The notes under the pieces are model-generated. The model was not told where the DNA came from. It worked only from the letters and a program-made list of their open reading frames with translations, and did no database searches. Both the position numbers and the translations under genes were made by a program. 64,000 bases of DNA from Lycorma delicatula (Eukaryota > Arthropoda > Insecta > Hemiptera > Fulgoridae). This document shows positions 20,848-32,480 of the stretch, piece after piece. The stretch spans positions 35,897,020-35,961,019 of the forward strand of contig NC_134464.1 of NCBI RefSeq assembly GCF_047948215.1, written 5' to 3'. How positions within the stretch are numbered: position 1 is the first letter of the stretch; each line of letters begins with the position of its first letter.

Positions 20848-22366
20848 CACTTTCCATAAAAAAAGATGGTGCGTGGGTTTGTTTATTGTATGTGCTCACA
20901 TTTTTATTTTAGCTGCTATTTACGCAGAGTGGTGGTGCGTCGGGCGGTTGCGCGCACGCACGAACAATTCATTCGTTCGAAAAATTTATACTGTCTGATA
21001 CGAACGATTTATCTAAAATTATATTTATGTTTTGGGGATAAAAAAGAAAAACATTGGGTTTGGAGCTGTGTTAAAAAATCACAAGTTTAGAAACAGCTAA
21101 AAATGTTCCGGATTTTAAAGCTTTCATTGTAAAAGATTTTGTTGTTAGTACGGTAAATTCATGAGTGTTATTTAGTTACAATTGTTAAAAACATTTAACA
21201 AAATCTTATGTAATGAAACATAAACCATGGAACATTTACGCGGCGGGGCATAGACCCGCGTTTTTCCCAGTATCAAATAAAATGATTGATCATTAAATAA
21301 TATTACACTAAATGCTTCAGATGAAATATAAGTATAATTAAACAGTAATAGAATTTAAAAAAACAAGTGTTTAAAATCAAATAAAAAATGTGAAATTTAA
21401 AAAATTACAGACTTACGCTAAAACTACAGTTTTGTTTTATAAAAAAGTTGATTAATAAAAAAATAAATAAATTTCATTTTGATTAAACTAAAAAATAATC
21501 ATACAGGTATTATAGATTTTATTCTTTTCCTTATCGCTGAATAATTTTAACTGTACTATTTTTAAAAGGATCTTTTGCTCAGTTACATTGATTTACATTT
21601 TTTTTTTTTTTACGTATATAAAGCCTTATTCTGTACCACATGAATAGATTTTAATGATTCTTTTTTATTTTGTAGAGGTTGTTTTTCTTGTGCTTTCGTT
21701 TTAATATTTTCTAAATAACATAAATGGAAAATCTTTTTTCACAAAAAAAATTACATTTTTTATTAAGACGGTTTAGTTTTTTCATCATTGAATAACATTA
21801 AATTATTATAGCACTAGAAAAAAGGGGGGACTATGGCCCGCCACGAAAATATTAGATAGTTTGCTTCTTTTCACATGATTTTGTTAAATGATTTTGCAAC
21901 TGTAAATAAATAACGTTCATGAATTTAGCTTACTAACAACGAAAACTTTTACAACGACAATCTTCAAAATCCTTAACATTTTTAAGTTGTTTCTTCAGTT
22001 GTGATTTTTTAACACAGTGCTGACTCCAATGTGTACATTTTTTATCCCTAAAACACAAATATAATTATAGATAAATCGTTCGTATAAAAAAGTATAAATC
22101 TTTCGATGGAATGAATTTTCATGCGCTGCGTGCAGTTGACCAGATGCTGCCCGGCGCACCACGTGGTCCGCTTTGCGCCAATAGCAGCTAAAATAAAGAT
22201 TTAAGCACATACATCAAACATTACAACCCCATAGGGTAAGGCACCCACCTTGTGACGCTTCCGGTCGCCACACCCCCTCCCACCGTTTTTAGTCCTGCTG
22301 GGCTTTAACGGGATACATACTCAAACAAACAAACCCATGTACTATCCTTTTTTATGGGAAAGTTAA
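20848..22366. mobile_element. Element with inverted arms of about 400 bp and matching outer ends
   Basis: The left arm 20848-21270 reappears inverted at 21818-22366. Matching blocks include ACTTTCC with CCATAAAAAA at the outer ends (complement at the right), TTTATTTTAGCTGCTATT, ATACGAACGATTTATCTA, and TTAAAAAATCACAA. The right arm carries an extra GC-richer block of about 100 bases (22225-22320, including ACGCTTCCGGTCGCCACACC). The middle, 21271-21817, is AT-rich without coding sequence. Open frames in the two arms are similar to each other only because of the inverted repeat. I take it as a non-autonomous long-TIR DNA element; family unknown. Confidence 0.65.
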
Positions 22367-22957
22367 TGTTATTTCCATATTCAAAATTATTTTTACGCGG
22401 AAATTGAAGTAAACTAGTTGAAACAATTAGGGTAACATTTAATTTATACATATTACGAAATTTCAACATACTTATAACTTAATCTCGATAAGAGATTTTT
22501 CCTTATTTTAGTGAATTAACTTTCATATTATTAACAAGATTCAAGCTTTTTGCCTTGGTATTTTTTTATACCGGCTGCATTTTAATCTAGTATTAAAATA
22601 AAGGCCTCCTATTCATGCTTTAAATAAATGTTTTTTTATCAATTTTTAAAAAAAATGAAATCGGCAGTAAAAAATTAATTAAAAAAAAATCCTATTAATT
22701 TTGTTTGGTTTCTTACAGTTAACGCCAAATTAAATAAGAAATTAATTAAAATTTTTATAAACTAGCATCCTCGTTACAGCTTTGTCCGTTCTGCATGGTT
22801 ACTTGCATTTCCCGTCGCGGTCAGTTTTCATTACGTTTTTTAATCAAATAACCGGTGGTAGGTGCAGCCAGTCGCGTTGCACATACAGTAAAATTGGCTA
22901 TGTTGGTTGATCCGCCGTATTGTACATCGTTGCACCCTTAAAAATCGAAATTAAAAA

Positions 22958-23614
22958 AAGCTGATGTAGACAACACATGACTTCCTTAATTTGAGTCCTA
23001 TTAAATTACAGTTACACATTCTTTTAAAATGAAGAGTATATGAAATTTTATTTCATTAAAAACTGATATTTTTCGTTTTTTTTTTGTAGTTATTGAATTA
23101 TTATTAATCGTAAATTTCTTTTTGCAATGAATGATTAATAATTATTAATAAATCAATGTATTTAAATTACAAAAACTCATAAAAAAAGGAGATTCAAATA
23201 TTTTATTAATTAAAATTTTATTTAGTTATAACTCTGAAACCAATGAAAATAAATACCACTGATGATATATCGTTGAAAAGCTCTCAATGAGGGCTTATCA
23301 CTGCAGTTAAGAAAAAGTCCAAAATCAAAATTTTTAGGATTTTGGATACTTTTGGGTCAGTAAATTGCAATCAAAAGGGAAGGTGCACAACTAGATGTTA
23401 CAACAATCCTAAAGCCAAAATTTCAACATCCTACGGGTAATCGTTTTTGAGTTATGCGAGATACATACATACGGTCATACGTACGTATAGACGTCACGCC
23501 GAACCTAGTCAAAATGGATTCAGAGATGGTCAAAATGGATATTTCCGCTGAAATTTGGAAACCAAAATTTTTCGCGATCGCAATACTTCTTTTACTTCGT
23601 ACAAGGAAGTAAAA
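22958..23614 (+). repeat. Dispersed repeat family C, copy 1
   Basis: A repeat of about 650 bp present seven times in the window. The order is a terminal hairpin block (GATGTAGACAACACATGAC), an AT-rich part, a shared central block ATAACTCTGAAACCAATGAAA, ATATATCGTTGAAAAGCTCTC, then TCACGCCGAACCTAGTC, ending in the palindrome-like ACTTCGTACAAGGAAGT. In this copy the tRNA-like block is eroded. No protein is encoded. Confidence 0.75.
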
Positions 23615-23699
23615 ACCCGAAAATGGTTTTTAAACATTTATCTGAAGAGTATTTGCAAGCTCAAATCGAATAAATATCTCATTTAATATAATCTAAAAC

Positions 23700-24100
23700 G
23701 GGGAATAATTGCAATCATTTAAAATTTTTGAGCTGTTTTCACCCCGTTTCAAGTTGGAATTTAGGAAATCTAGTAATTAGTTTTTAGATATTCACATGAA
23801 GATTATATTACATACTCTAAAAATCAAGTTGATATCTTTATTTGTTACCGAGAAATTCAAAAAGAGTAAAATAATTTTAAAATTTTAAAATTTAATGTTT
23901 CTCATTTAAACTCGAAATTTCAGAAAATCTAGAAATTTATTTTTAGATATTCACATAAATCAAAAATCAAGTTGATTGTTACCGTGAAATTCAAAACAAT
24001 AAACTGGGTTTCAAAAAAAAGGCTATTTTAATCCTTTAAATTCGGAACTTTAGAAAATCCTTTCTTTTTGTGTTCTTACAACGTAAGATGAACGTGAATA
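23700..24100 (+). repeat. Degenerate tandem repeat, unit about 150 bp, nearly three units
   Basis: The blocks TTTAGATATTCACAT and AATCAAGTTGAT recur at about 23785/23824 and 23940/23966, each preceded by a TAGGAAATCTAG / CAGAAAATCTAG variant. A third, shorter unit (TTTAGAAAATCC) follows near 24050. Confidence 0.5.
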
Positions 24101-25855
24101 AAACTTTTTATCAATTTATCCTTGATGGTTTTTCTGGGCGTTTATTATGAATGACTCACGAAATTGTTATTTTATATGTAGATTGTTGGAGGTTGAATTT
24201 TGTTAAGGGGGTTATTTTGCTTTTAGCACGTTTTATATGAAGTAGATTTAACATTTTTTTAGATTTAATTCATTAATTTGTAAATTAAATTATTTTTTTA
24301 TACTGATTTTCCTTGAAAATTTGTTTTTCATATATTTTATTTTTTTCGTATTAAGAAAATTTATGTTCTTTTTTCTAAATAAAATATATAGTTTACAACG
24401 GTGAAATTAAAATATTAATAATAATATTATTTTTTAACAAACATTAAAAAATGAGGGAAGTATTGCATTAACTTTATGTATAATACCATAGGAACGTTTA
24501 GTATGTGTGTTTCCAATAAGAATTTTTTTGTTTGTTTTTATTAATTATTACTATGTTAGTTTTCCAATTTTTCATTTTAGGTAATTGAAAAAAATAAAAA
24601 AAAGCAATTTTTTTAAAAATTGTTGTTAAAAATTTTGTATAGGCTAGGCTTGTCGTATTGTTAAAGATAATACAAGAAAAGTGCGATAAGAATTACGGAA
24701 GGTGTCGAACGATTAAGTGGAAGGACGTGATGTTGAAAAGGCATTATAATCTATTGAATAAAAAAAAGCAAAACAGAAAGTTTTAGTTTGATGTGAAAAT
24801 TTCTCATTTGTCGTCTGTCATCCGTCCCATCACACCTTTCTTTTCTTTCTTTCTTTCTATCTTATTATACACGATGCGAGGAAAAGCAGGAGAAGAAATG
24901 GCTTGTAATGATTCTTTACTGTTGATTCCACTAATTGTTTGACTGTGAATAAAGAAATGTAAAAAGAAATAACAGAAAAAGTAATTGTAAAACACCGTCC
25001 GATGTCCTTTCACAACAGGTAGCCACATTATTAAAAGTAAAATACAAACGTTCCTCATCTATCACGTTCGTTTTAAAGCGTTGTATCGTTCAGGTGTAGT
25101 ACCTACAGTGCCTGAATGATATATTAATATATGTTCGTGATCCGGATGTTCTTTTTTCTTATTCTCTCTCTCGCTCTTTCTTTGTCTAAAATTGTACAGC
25201 AGGAATTCTACTCTAACGCCAATTATACGGGTGTCCGATTTCCTAGATCACTTAATCTTTTAATACATACGTAATTTAAACTGCACTAAAATAATGATAT
25301 TGCTTTTAATTATTTATCTGTAATTTTTTAGATGATTTTTAAAATTTTCACAGAATTTTAATCACTTAAGCCCTTTGTCCATAGTTCAACTGTAAAACAT
25401 GCGCGTTTTGAAAGTTTTAGCATTTAGTTGAAATTAATAATGGATATATAGTAAAACGGTAGTATTGTAAAAAATAGGTTTATCTATGAAGAATTTTTTG
25501 ATACTGGTGAAATAAAATTACGATTGTTGTTTTATTTACGGTAAAATATTTGATGCCGGTAGTTTACATTTGATAGTTTACGTACAATTCTAAATCAGGT
25601 AATCATTGCAGGAATTGTTTTAAAAATCGAAATAATGTTAAATTTTTAGAGGTACTTAAATATTTCAGTTGTTATTACCATTATATTTTTTGTGCTAAAT
25701 TTTATTTAAACTCAGTTTTTGTACAGTAGAGAAAAACTATAAAATGGTTTCCGTTGAGATAATTTCCAGTGAAACTTCTCGTAAATGGTTCTTAATTTGA
25801 TAGATATGTTGTTTTTTAATGACGTTTAAGCCTTCGTTAAAAATTTAACAAACAC

Positions 25856-25877
25856 ACGCACACACACACACACACAC
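25856..25877. repeat. (CA)n microsatellite
   Basis: About 10 CA units followed by a TA-rich run. Confidence 0.9.
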
Positions 25878-26171
25878 TTATATTTATATATATATAAATA
25901 AGAAGATATATGTACACGAAAATATTTTTTATAAAGTAAATTAGAATATTGTGAAAATTTTGCTTATCTCTTTTGTATATACTAGTTTATCACAAATATC
26001 TGGGTTGATTTGACTGATGATTCTTTTACTATTATTTTCATTGACTTTTTGCATGGGTTTTGATATAAATCTATCTAGATAACTCTACTATTAAATGAAA
26101 AATGAAGTTTACGCACGATAACGTGTCTATAATAATAGACACAATAATAATAATATTATTATTATTTGCAG

Positions 26172-26237
26172 TAACGATACGCGGTGTATGGAATAATAAT
26201 AATGATATTATTATTCCACACATCGCGTATCGTTATT
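26172..26237. repeat. Long hairpin, stem about 28 bp
   Basis: AACGATACGCGGTGTATGG plus an ATA-rich run pairs with an ATA-rich run plus CCACACATCGCGTATCGTT, with about three mismatches and a very short loop. Stability is high for this AT-rich context. Confidence 0.85.
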
Positions 26238-26339
26238 TAAAGTGTTAGAAAAAACAGAAGTAGATAGGAAAAGTATAGCCATAATAATTAAACAAACGCT
26301 AATAATAAATAAATACCAAATCTAAAAAAATAAACTACG

Positions 26340-27300
26340 TGGAGAATTGTCAGAAACATATGTGATAAAAAGCAGGCGTAAGGCAGTATGATGGAATCTT
26401 CCCAATTCTATTCAACATTGCCTTAGAAAAAGTAATTAGAGAATGACATAAAAAACTGGTTAAACATCTAATCTCAAAATCTGTATATTTAGGAACCCAA
26501 AAAAAGAAATTAGCCACTTATCCTTGCAGATGACGTAATTACCCTAACCACAAATATAGATAAACCAAAATTAAAAGCACGTCTATTGGCAGAAAAAACA
26601 AAAAGTAGGTTTAGAAATTGCCTATCAAAAACAGAATTTATTACCAATGATAAGAAGTGTGTGTAAAAGAAATAACCTTTGAAAAAAGACAAAAACTACA
26701 CAAAATTATTTATTTTGCGAAAATAACACGAAAAGGAAGGAATTAAAATTAGGATTCCTAAAATGGGAATAGTAACGCTACAAAACAGTAATTTTTCCAT
26801 AAGACATATGGAAGTTAGTATTTAGGAATGTTAATATAAGAAATTTTAAAGATTTTTGAACTCAAAAGAATAGTGGAAGGTTAAAAACTAAAATCTAACA
26901 AAGAACTCTACCAAGAAATAAAAAGATTTAGAAGCGGAAATGCGGAAAAAGAGGTTTTTGCCGTATTTATAAAATGAGTTACTATAGACTTGGAAAACAA
27001 TTATTTAAATTTTACTAAGATAGTAAAATAAAAATAGGATGATACCGATAAATAAACCAAGTCCTAGAAAAACCAAATAAAGATTGGTGAAAAATAACTG
27101 ATAAAGTCTCGAAAAACAATTTACTATTTCAAACTAAATGAAAAGAAAAACCAAAAAACAGCTCCAAAAAATTTACAGAAGAGCAAAACAAGCACTCTTG
27201 GAGGGAATGAAAAAGTAATGGAAAAAACGGAAAGAAAGAAAATGTAACGAGTTCTAAAAAGTTTTAATCAGAATAATAATAATAATAAAAATTATTATAA
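26340..27300 (+). pseudogene. Degraded LINE reverse transcriptase
   Basis: Plus-strand blocks in shifting frames: FPILFNIALEKVI-type text near 26400-26440, the catalytic box ILADDVITLT near 26519-26550, LAEKTK and LEIAYQKTEF, then after a gap LKSNKELYQEI near 26893, and a basic end resembling KYWKKRKERK near 27215. These belong to the reverse transcriptase and C-terminal tail of a non-LTR retrotransposon. The same tail family occurs at 54190-54900 on the other strand (LKSNEELYEEI, MKEYWEKRKR). It ends beside an (ATA)n run. Many stops make it dead. Confidence 0.65.
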
Positions 27301-28057
27301 TTATACTAAAATAATTTTTTATAAAAATTATTATAGTACAAATTTTCGTGAAGATTATTTTGTAGGGATAGTTCTATGATTCCTCCAATGAAATTTTGAA
27401 AAGAAAGACTAATTCTTCTTCTTTTTTTTGTATTTAATTTCTAAATATTGCGTACTCGAGTTGTTGATATCACTTCATTAGAAAAGTTTCCTTTACTACA
27501 ATTACTTTTGTAGAAAGGCAAGCAGTGTAATCTTTCCTGGGAGCACTACCTATGTATTGTACATAAAATTACGTCCATAAGTTGTAAAATGCGTTTTGTT
27601 TTCATATGTTAAAGTTACGTTCTATAGAAAATTATATAAGTGGTTTTTTCGTTTCAGTGGTTTTCTTTTCAGTTTGTTTCCTTTATCTTTTAATTTTTTC
27701 TGTGTATTAAATTAGATTTAAAAAAATATATATATATTTTACTTCATATAAAATACATGCCAAATTGTTTTAATGGTCTGTATTTTTTTTTTTTTTTGTA
27801 ATATTTATCAGTGAACTGTCCCAATAAATAAATTTTTGGTATTTATTTTCTTTGGATGTAGCCGTAAGAAAAATGCATTTCGATAAATATTAAACTCGCT
27901 TTTTTGTAGTAAATAATTTTTTAATTTACAATACTCAGGATGGATTTTAGTAAAACGTTTTAACGAAAGGAAATGAAGTTTAAAGTAATTATCCGTAGAA
28001 AGTTTTTCTAAAGGAATACCACCCTTCTACTTGGTTTAATAATTTTTACTTTCCCAT

Positions 28058-28445
28058 GAAGGTAGCGATATAGCTCTAGAAGGAAAAGTATTGTAATCGG
28101 TCCAATTAGGGCATATGCGATTTTTACCGGATCTTTACGTTTTGACACCTAAGGAAACCAAAAAACCGGATGGAATCTTTCCGGATTACGCGCGCGCGCA
28201 CTTGTGTATGTTTGTTTTTGATATCACATCCCAAATCACCTTATATCTCCAGAACTACTTGACCGATTTTGGCCAAATTTGATCAGATTACTTCTATGTA
28301 TGGGGAATTTATGTCATAAAATTTTCAGTTTAGAAGATCAAGGGGGTGAAACTATAGAATAAAGTCACCCTCAATATCTCAAGATTTCGCCTAATTAAGG
28401 TCTTATTTTTCTTAGGTACATTTGTTAACAATTAAAAAATAATAG
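28058..28445 (+). repeat. Dispersed repeat family E, copy 2
   Basis: Matches 3583-3925. This copy is longer and includes CCAGAACTACTTGACCGATT, a phrase seen in several insect non-coding repeats. It abuts family I directly. Confidence 0.6.
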
Positions 28446-28632
28446 TTATAAAAAAGAATATGTAAAATTGCACCCCTCCTCAAAAATTCTCTTAATAAAC
28501 TAAAAGCTAATTGGGTACCTTCTCACCACGAGGACCGCTAGTGTAGCACTAACGTACAGCTTTTGTAGTCGTCAGCTAAGTTGCGACGTCATAGGTGAGC
28601 GATAAAATTAAATTAATGAGTAATAATATTTA
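28446..28632 (+). repeat. Dispersed repeat family I, copy 1, left part
   Basis: GTCGTCAGCTAAGTTGCGAC and GTCATAGGTGAGCGATA match 36910-36955. The repeat is interrupted by the LINE that starts about 28633 and resumes at about 29485. Confidence 0.65.
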
Positions 28633-29480
28633 ATGATAATGATGTTAAAGAACAATTTAGATTCGGAGTAACAGTACAAGGTGAAAAGATAAAGATGTTA
28701 GGATTTGCTGATGATATAGTAATTCTAGCCGATAGTAAAAAGGATTTAGAAGAAACAATGAATGGCATGGATGAAGTCCAACGCAAGAACTACGGCATGA
28801 AAATAAACAAGAACAAAACGAAAGTAATGAAATGCAGTAGAAATAACAAAGATGGACCACTGAATGTGAAAATGGGAGGAGAAAAGATTATGGAGGTAGA
28901 AGAATTTTGTTATTTGGGAAGTAGAATTACAAAAGATGGACGAAGCAGGAGCGATATAAAATACCGAATAGCACAGGCGAAACTAGCCTTCAGTCAGAAA
29001 TATAATTTGTTTACATCAAAAATTAACTTAAATGTCAGGAAAAGATTTTTGAAAGTATATGTTTGGAGTGTCGCTTTATATGGAAGTGAAACTTGGACGA
29101 TCGGAATATCTGAGAAGAGAAGATTAGAAACTTTTGAAATGTGGTGCTACAGGAGAATGTTAAAAATCAGGTGGGTGTATAAAATGACAAATGAAGAGGT
29201 GTTGCGGCAAATAGATGAAGAAAGAAGCATTTGGAAAAATATAGCTAAAAGAAGAAACAGACTTATAGGCCACATATTAAGGCATCCTGTAATAGTCGTT
29301 TTAATATTCGAGGGACAGGTAGAAGGAAAAAACTGTGTAGGCAGGCAACGTTTGGAATATGTAAAACAAATTGTTAGGGATATAGGATGTAGGGGGTATA
29401 CCGAAATGAAACGACTAGCATTAGATAGGGAATCTTGGAGAGCTGCATCAAACCAGTCAAATGACTGAAGACAAAAAAAA
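28633..29480 (+). mobile_element. 5'-truncated RTE-like LINE with open reverse transcriptase tail
   Basis: A non-LTR retrotransposon remnant whose reading frame is open from about 28633 to the stop at 29466-29468. It shows the catalytic FADDIVILA box (28704-28730), KINKNKTKVM, FCYLGSRITKDG, the post-RT block LYGSETWTI, FEMWCYRRMLKIRW, RRNRLIGHILRHP, and the C-terminal end LALDRESWRAASNQSND. The 3' end GACTGAAGACAAAAAAAAAA follows directly. The N-terminal endonuclease and first reverse transcriptase blocks are missing, as is usual for incomplete reverse transcription. The clade label RTE-like is from memory of the C-terminal motifs. The open frame suggests a fairly recent insertion. Confidence 0.8.
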
Positions 29481-29484
29481 AAGT

Positions 29485-29850
29485 TATATTTAAAATTGAA
29501 AAAAATAACTCGTCTGGCTCGAACTCGATCACCCGGTTGGTGCTTTAAGATTTAGAAATCTTGCGGCTGCACATATCGGCCGGCCGCGCAATTGAAATTT
29601 GTTTTATGTAAGTTGTAAAATGACATTAATTTAGTTAGTGCTGACCGTCGCCGCTACTAAAGCGCGAATTAAATACAGTATACGCGCGCGCTTTAATTAG
29701 CATCATTGAATTAAACGAATAAATATTATATTTAAATAAAATGAAATATATTTCAAATTAAGTTGGGTGTGTATTTGTGTGTAAGCCGTGCTTCAGAAAC
29801 AACCCACAGCTGCACGACTTTCCCGGAACGAGGCTTTAGCCTCGTGTTTT
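29485..29850 (+). repeat. Dispersed repeat family I, copy 1, right part
   Basis: Continues the interrupted repeat and matches 36980-37310: TAACTCGTCTGGCT, GATCACCCGGTTGG-type text, GTAAGTTGTAAAATGACATT and GAATTAAATACAGTATACGC. The minus strand near 29538-29518 reads GTGATCGAGTTCGAGCCAG, a tRNA B-box-like sequence. A perfect 8-bp hairpin (ACGAGGCT / AGCCTCGT, 29828-29845) followed by a T run lies at the end. Confidence 0.65.
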
Positions 29851-30944
29851 TTATGGTTTAAATAATGACCATATATTTTATAGAGAAATCTAAAAATATG
29901 AATTTTAAAAACAATTACAATTGTAAAAAAATTTGCAGAACTCTTCTTTTTTTTAATTCAAATTATGGGTACCTTCCCTATTTACGAAAAAATTCTGCTA
30001 ATTTTTTTATGTGATTTAATTATAGATGAAGTTTTATAAAATATTTCTGGGAGGATAGAAAATTAAAGTAAATAAAATTTTAAAGGAATTTCGTGTGAAA
30101 TATTTTTTGGAATTTTTACTGAGAATTTCTTTGTAGACGACATATAACAATTTTTTTCCAAGAGAAATATAGAATGTATACAAATAAACAGAAAAATATT
30201 TCTACCTTAGATAGATAAGTAATAACTATAATCATAACAATAAACTATTCAATTCAACGATTACTCTTCTTTTATTATATATAGAAATATTTCTAATAAT
30301 AAATTGTACTTATTATTACTTGAAATCATTATTATCTTTTTAGAATAGAATACAGCAGCTTTCACTATTGTTATTGTTACTATTTTAGCATTCCACCTTA
30401 CTGAATTATGTATGAAATGTAGTCAATTTGTGAACACGAGTCTAATTTTTACATATTTATTAATTCAATTTTTTAACAAAGCTCTAAACCCAATGTGACA
30501 AACATTGCTCTTTTTGTTCTGGTTTGGTTACATCGTGATTTTGTATTATTCAATCAAATAACCCATTTAAAATTTGACAATCGGACAATCCTCCGATTGC
30601 ATATAATCATATGCAGAAGTATTATAAGAGCACCTCATTGCACCTCCCAAACAAACGTTCCAGGGGCTCCCTGTTTGTTACCAGTTGATGGTGATGATTT
30701 TTGTAGCCTCCACGAGGGACTCGTATCACCTCACCACTAGCGTCACATTATTATTAAACAGAAATATCATTAACTTGTTTTATTATTTTATTTAACTTAA
30801 ATTTAATTCTATTATTTTTGTAATATTATTCATTCGATTGAATCGAATCATAAAGTTCAAACCCAGCTCACGCGGTGATAGAGGCTCTCACTTCACAGTT
30901 CATTAAATTTTATGCTTCAACCGGAAAAATCTCTACTACTACAT
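29851..30944. other. AT-rich intronic stretch without recognised gene
   Basis: The open frame near 30495-30740 has no family motif. The GC-richer part near 30630-30740 is unexplained. Confidence 0.45.

Positions 30945-31007
<63 letters not shown>
30945..31007. repeat. Compound (CA)n(TA)n microsatellite
   Basis: About 9 CA units followed by about 22 TA units. Confidence 0.9.
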
Positions 31008-31010
<3 letters not shown>

Positions 31011-31017
31011 TTATTTT

Positions 31018-31215
31018 ATTGCCTATGACACTTCCGGTGGCGTAAGGATTCCAATGCAGGGTCATGGGTCATACATCTATATCGGTTGATTCGTGGAGCT
31101 GCTACGGTGTGGAACAAACCAAACATACATAGGCGTACATATACCCTAAACACATTACATTCTTTTTTGGTCAGTCATGTAACAAAAAAAACACATGATC
31201 CATCCTTTTTTACGG
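31018..31215 (+). repeat. Possible end fragment related to the 20.8-22.4 kb element
   Basis: ACACTTCCGGTGGCG and CATCCTTTTTTACGGGA resemble ACGCTTCCGGTCGCC and TATCCTTTTTTATGGGA at 22256 and 22343, in the same order. The match is short and by eye. Confidence 0.35.
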
Positions 31216-31669
31216 GATCTTATCTTAATTAAGGTATTGGATTTTTTGATCGTAATGAAATATAACCTGAAGTTATTATGATTTTTAACGTTATTTTATA
31301 AGAGTTTGTATAGACATTTTTATTTATTTGTATTTTAGTTTTCGAAATATCTAGAAAAATTAGTTGAAAAACTTTAGATAAAAACAATTAATAATATACG
31401 GAGTGTTCGAAGAGGATTCTACTAAACTTCATAGACTGTCATTAAAATAATGAAAAAAGTTCATATAAAAATGGGTATAATAACCCATCAACGCTTTGTT
31501 GAAAAAACCGATAAATTTATATCGACTTAAATCGGATTTATTTCGTTTTGAAGTGTAATTTCCGTTAAGAATTTGGCTGAGCTCTTAATCTAAAATCAGT
31601 TGAATTTTAAGAATTATACTTACATCGTACATTTATCTATGTATACAATATTAATATTCTTCAAGACTC

Positions 31670-32480
31670 CGCAAAGCACAGAATTAGAGAAACACTCTTA
31701 CCTTTAATCCTTTACTCTATTAAAGCATTTCGGGCCTAAGCCCATCCTCAGTGATATTTTTTTATAAACTATTTACATTTACACAATAAAATTATTAGCT
31801 TTTTACACTTTGTAAAAATTGTTTGTTTAAACTAATTTTTTTTTTTTAATTTAAAAGGTTTTTAAAAACATTTAAAATTAATTTAGAACAAATATTTGTT
31901 CAGTCCAGAATGAAAAAGCATTACAATAAGTATTAATTTATAATATCTTATTTTTGTATACAAACTTAAATAATTTTAATGAGAATGTCCCCATCATATT
32001 CTGTTTGCAGATTTATAAGGCTGAATTCACGTTAATATCTATAGACTCGTATATATAAATTTTTCAAAAATTTCCAATATTTTATTACAATTTTCCTCTT
32101 CAATATTTAAATTTTCGACTATTTCCGAATTATCTTCTAAGTAGTTATATTATGATTATCGTTTATCAAATGCTCAGCAACTTTTGAGATAACCATCTTT
32201 GTGTTTTTAAGTGATTTAAAATGTTCATTAAATCTGTCTTAAAATGATCTATTCGTTTTACCAATATATATGTTTTCACAATTGTTGCATTTAATTTTAT
32301 AACTACCGGAAGAATCATATTTATTTTTTACTTTTTTATTATTATAAAATGTTAAATGTTTGTATGACATCAGGTTTTTTTTATCATTATATGCGTCTAT
32401 TAAGTTTTCTATAATTTTATTTATATAAGAGTATTTTATATAAAACTTTTTACATTTTTACTATTTTTATTGTATATTTG
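31670..32480 (-). pseudogene. Penelope-like element: GIY-YIG endonuclease region and 3' end
   Basis: On the minus strand from about 32480, text such as IIENLIDAYNDKKNLM is followed by SSGSYKIKCNNCENIYIG, KTNRSF, DRFNEHFKSLKN and VISKVAEHLINDNHN. This is the GIY-YIG nuclease domain (Y..IYIG, R...H pattern) that Penelope-like retroelements carry after their reverse transcriptase. Stops interrupt it. Downstream, at 31756-31715, comes a hammerhead-like core, in the expected 3' position. The reverse transcriptase itself was not recognised. Confidence 0.65.
31715..31756 (-). ncRNA. Hammerhead-like core, eroded
   Basis: Minus strand: CTGAGGA (31751-31745), an extra T, a stem of GGGC/GCCC around TTAG, then GAAA. 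The core is exact, but stem I and stem III do not pair well, so this copy is probably dead. Confidence 0.4.

Noticed and set aside
20866..22210. Two similar frames on opposite strands, possible duplicated small gene
   Set aside because: The similarity comes from the inverted arms of the long-TIR element. The differences include indels that ignore the reading frame.
28657..28860. 67-residue minus-strand frame
   Set aside because: Antisense to the LINE reverse transcriptase.
30495..30740. 81-residue plus-strand frame
   Set aside because: No family resemblance, ordinary AT-rich start, and a GC-richer tail that looks like part of a repeat.
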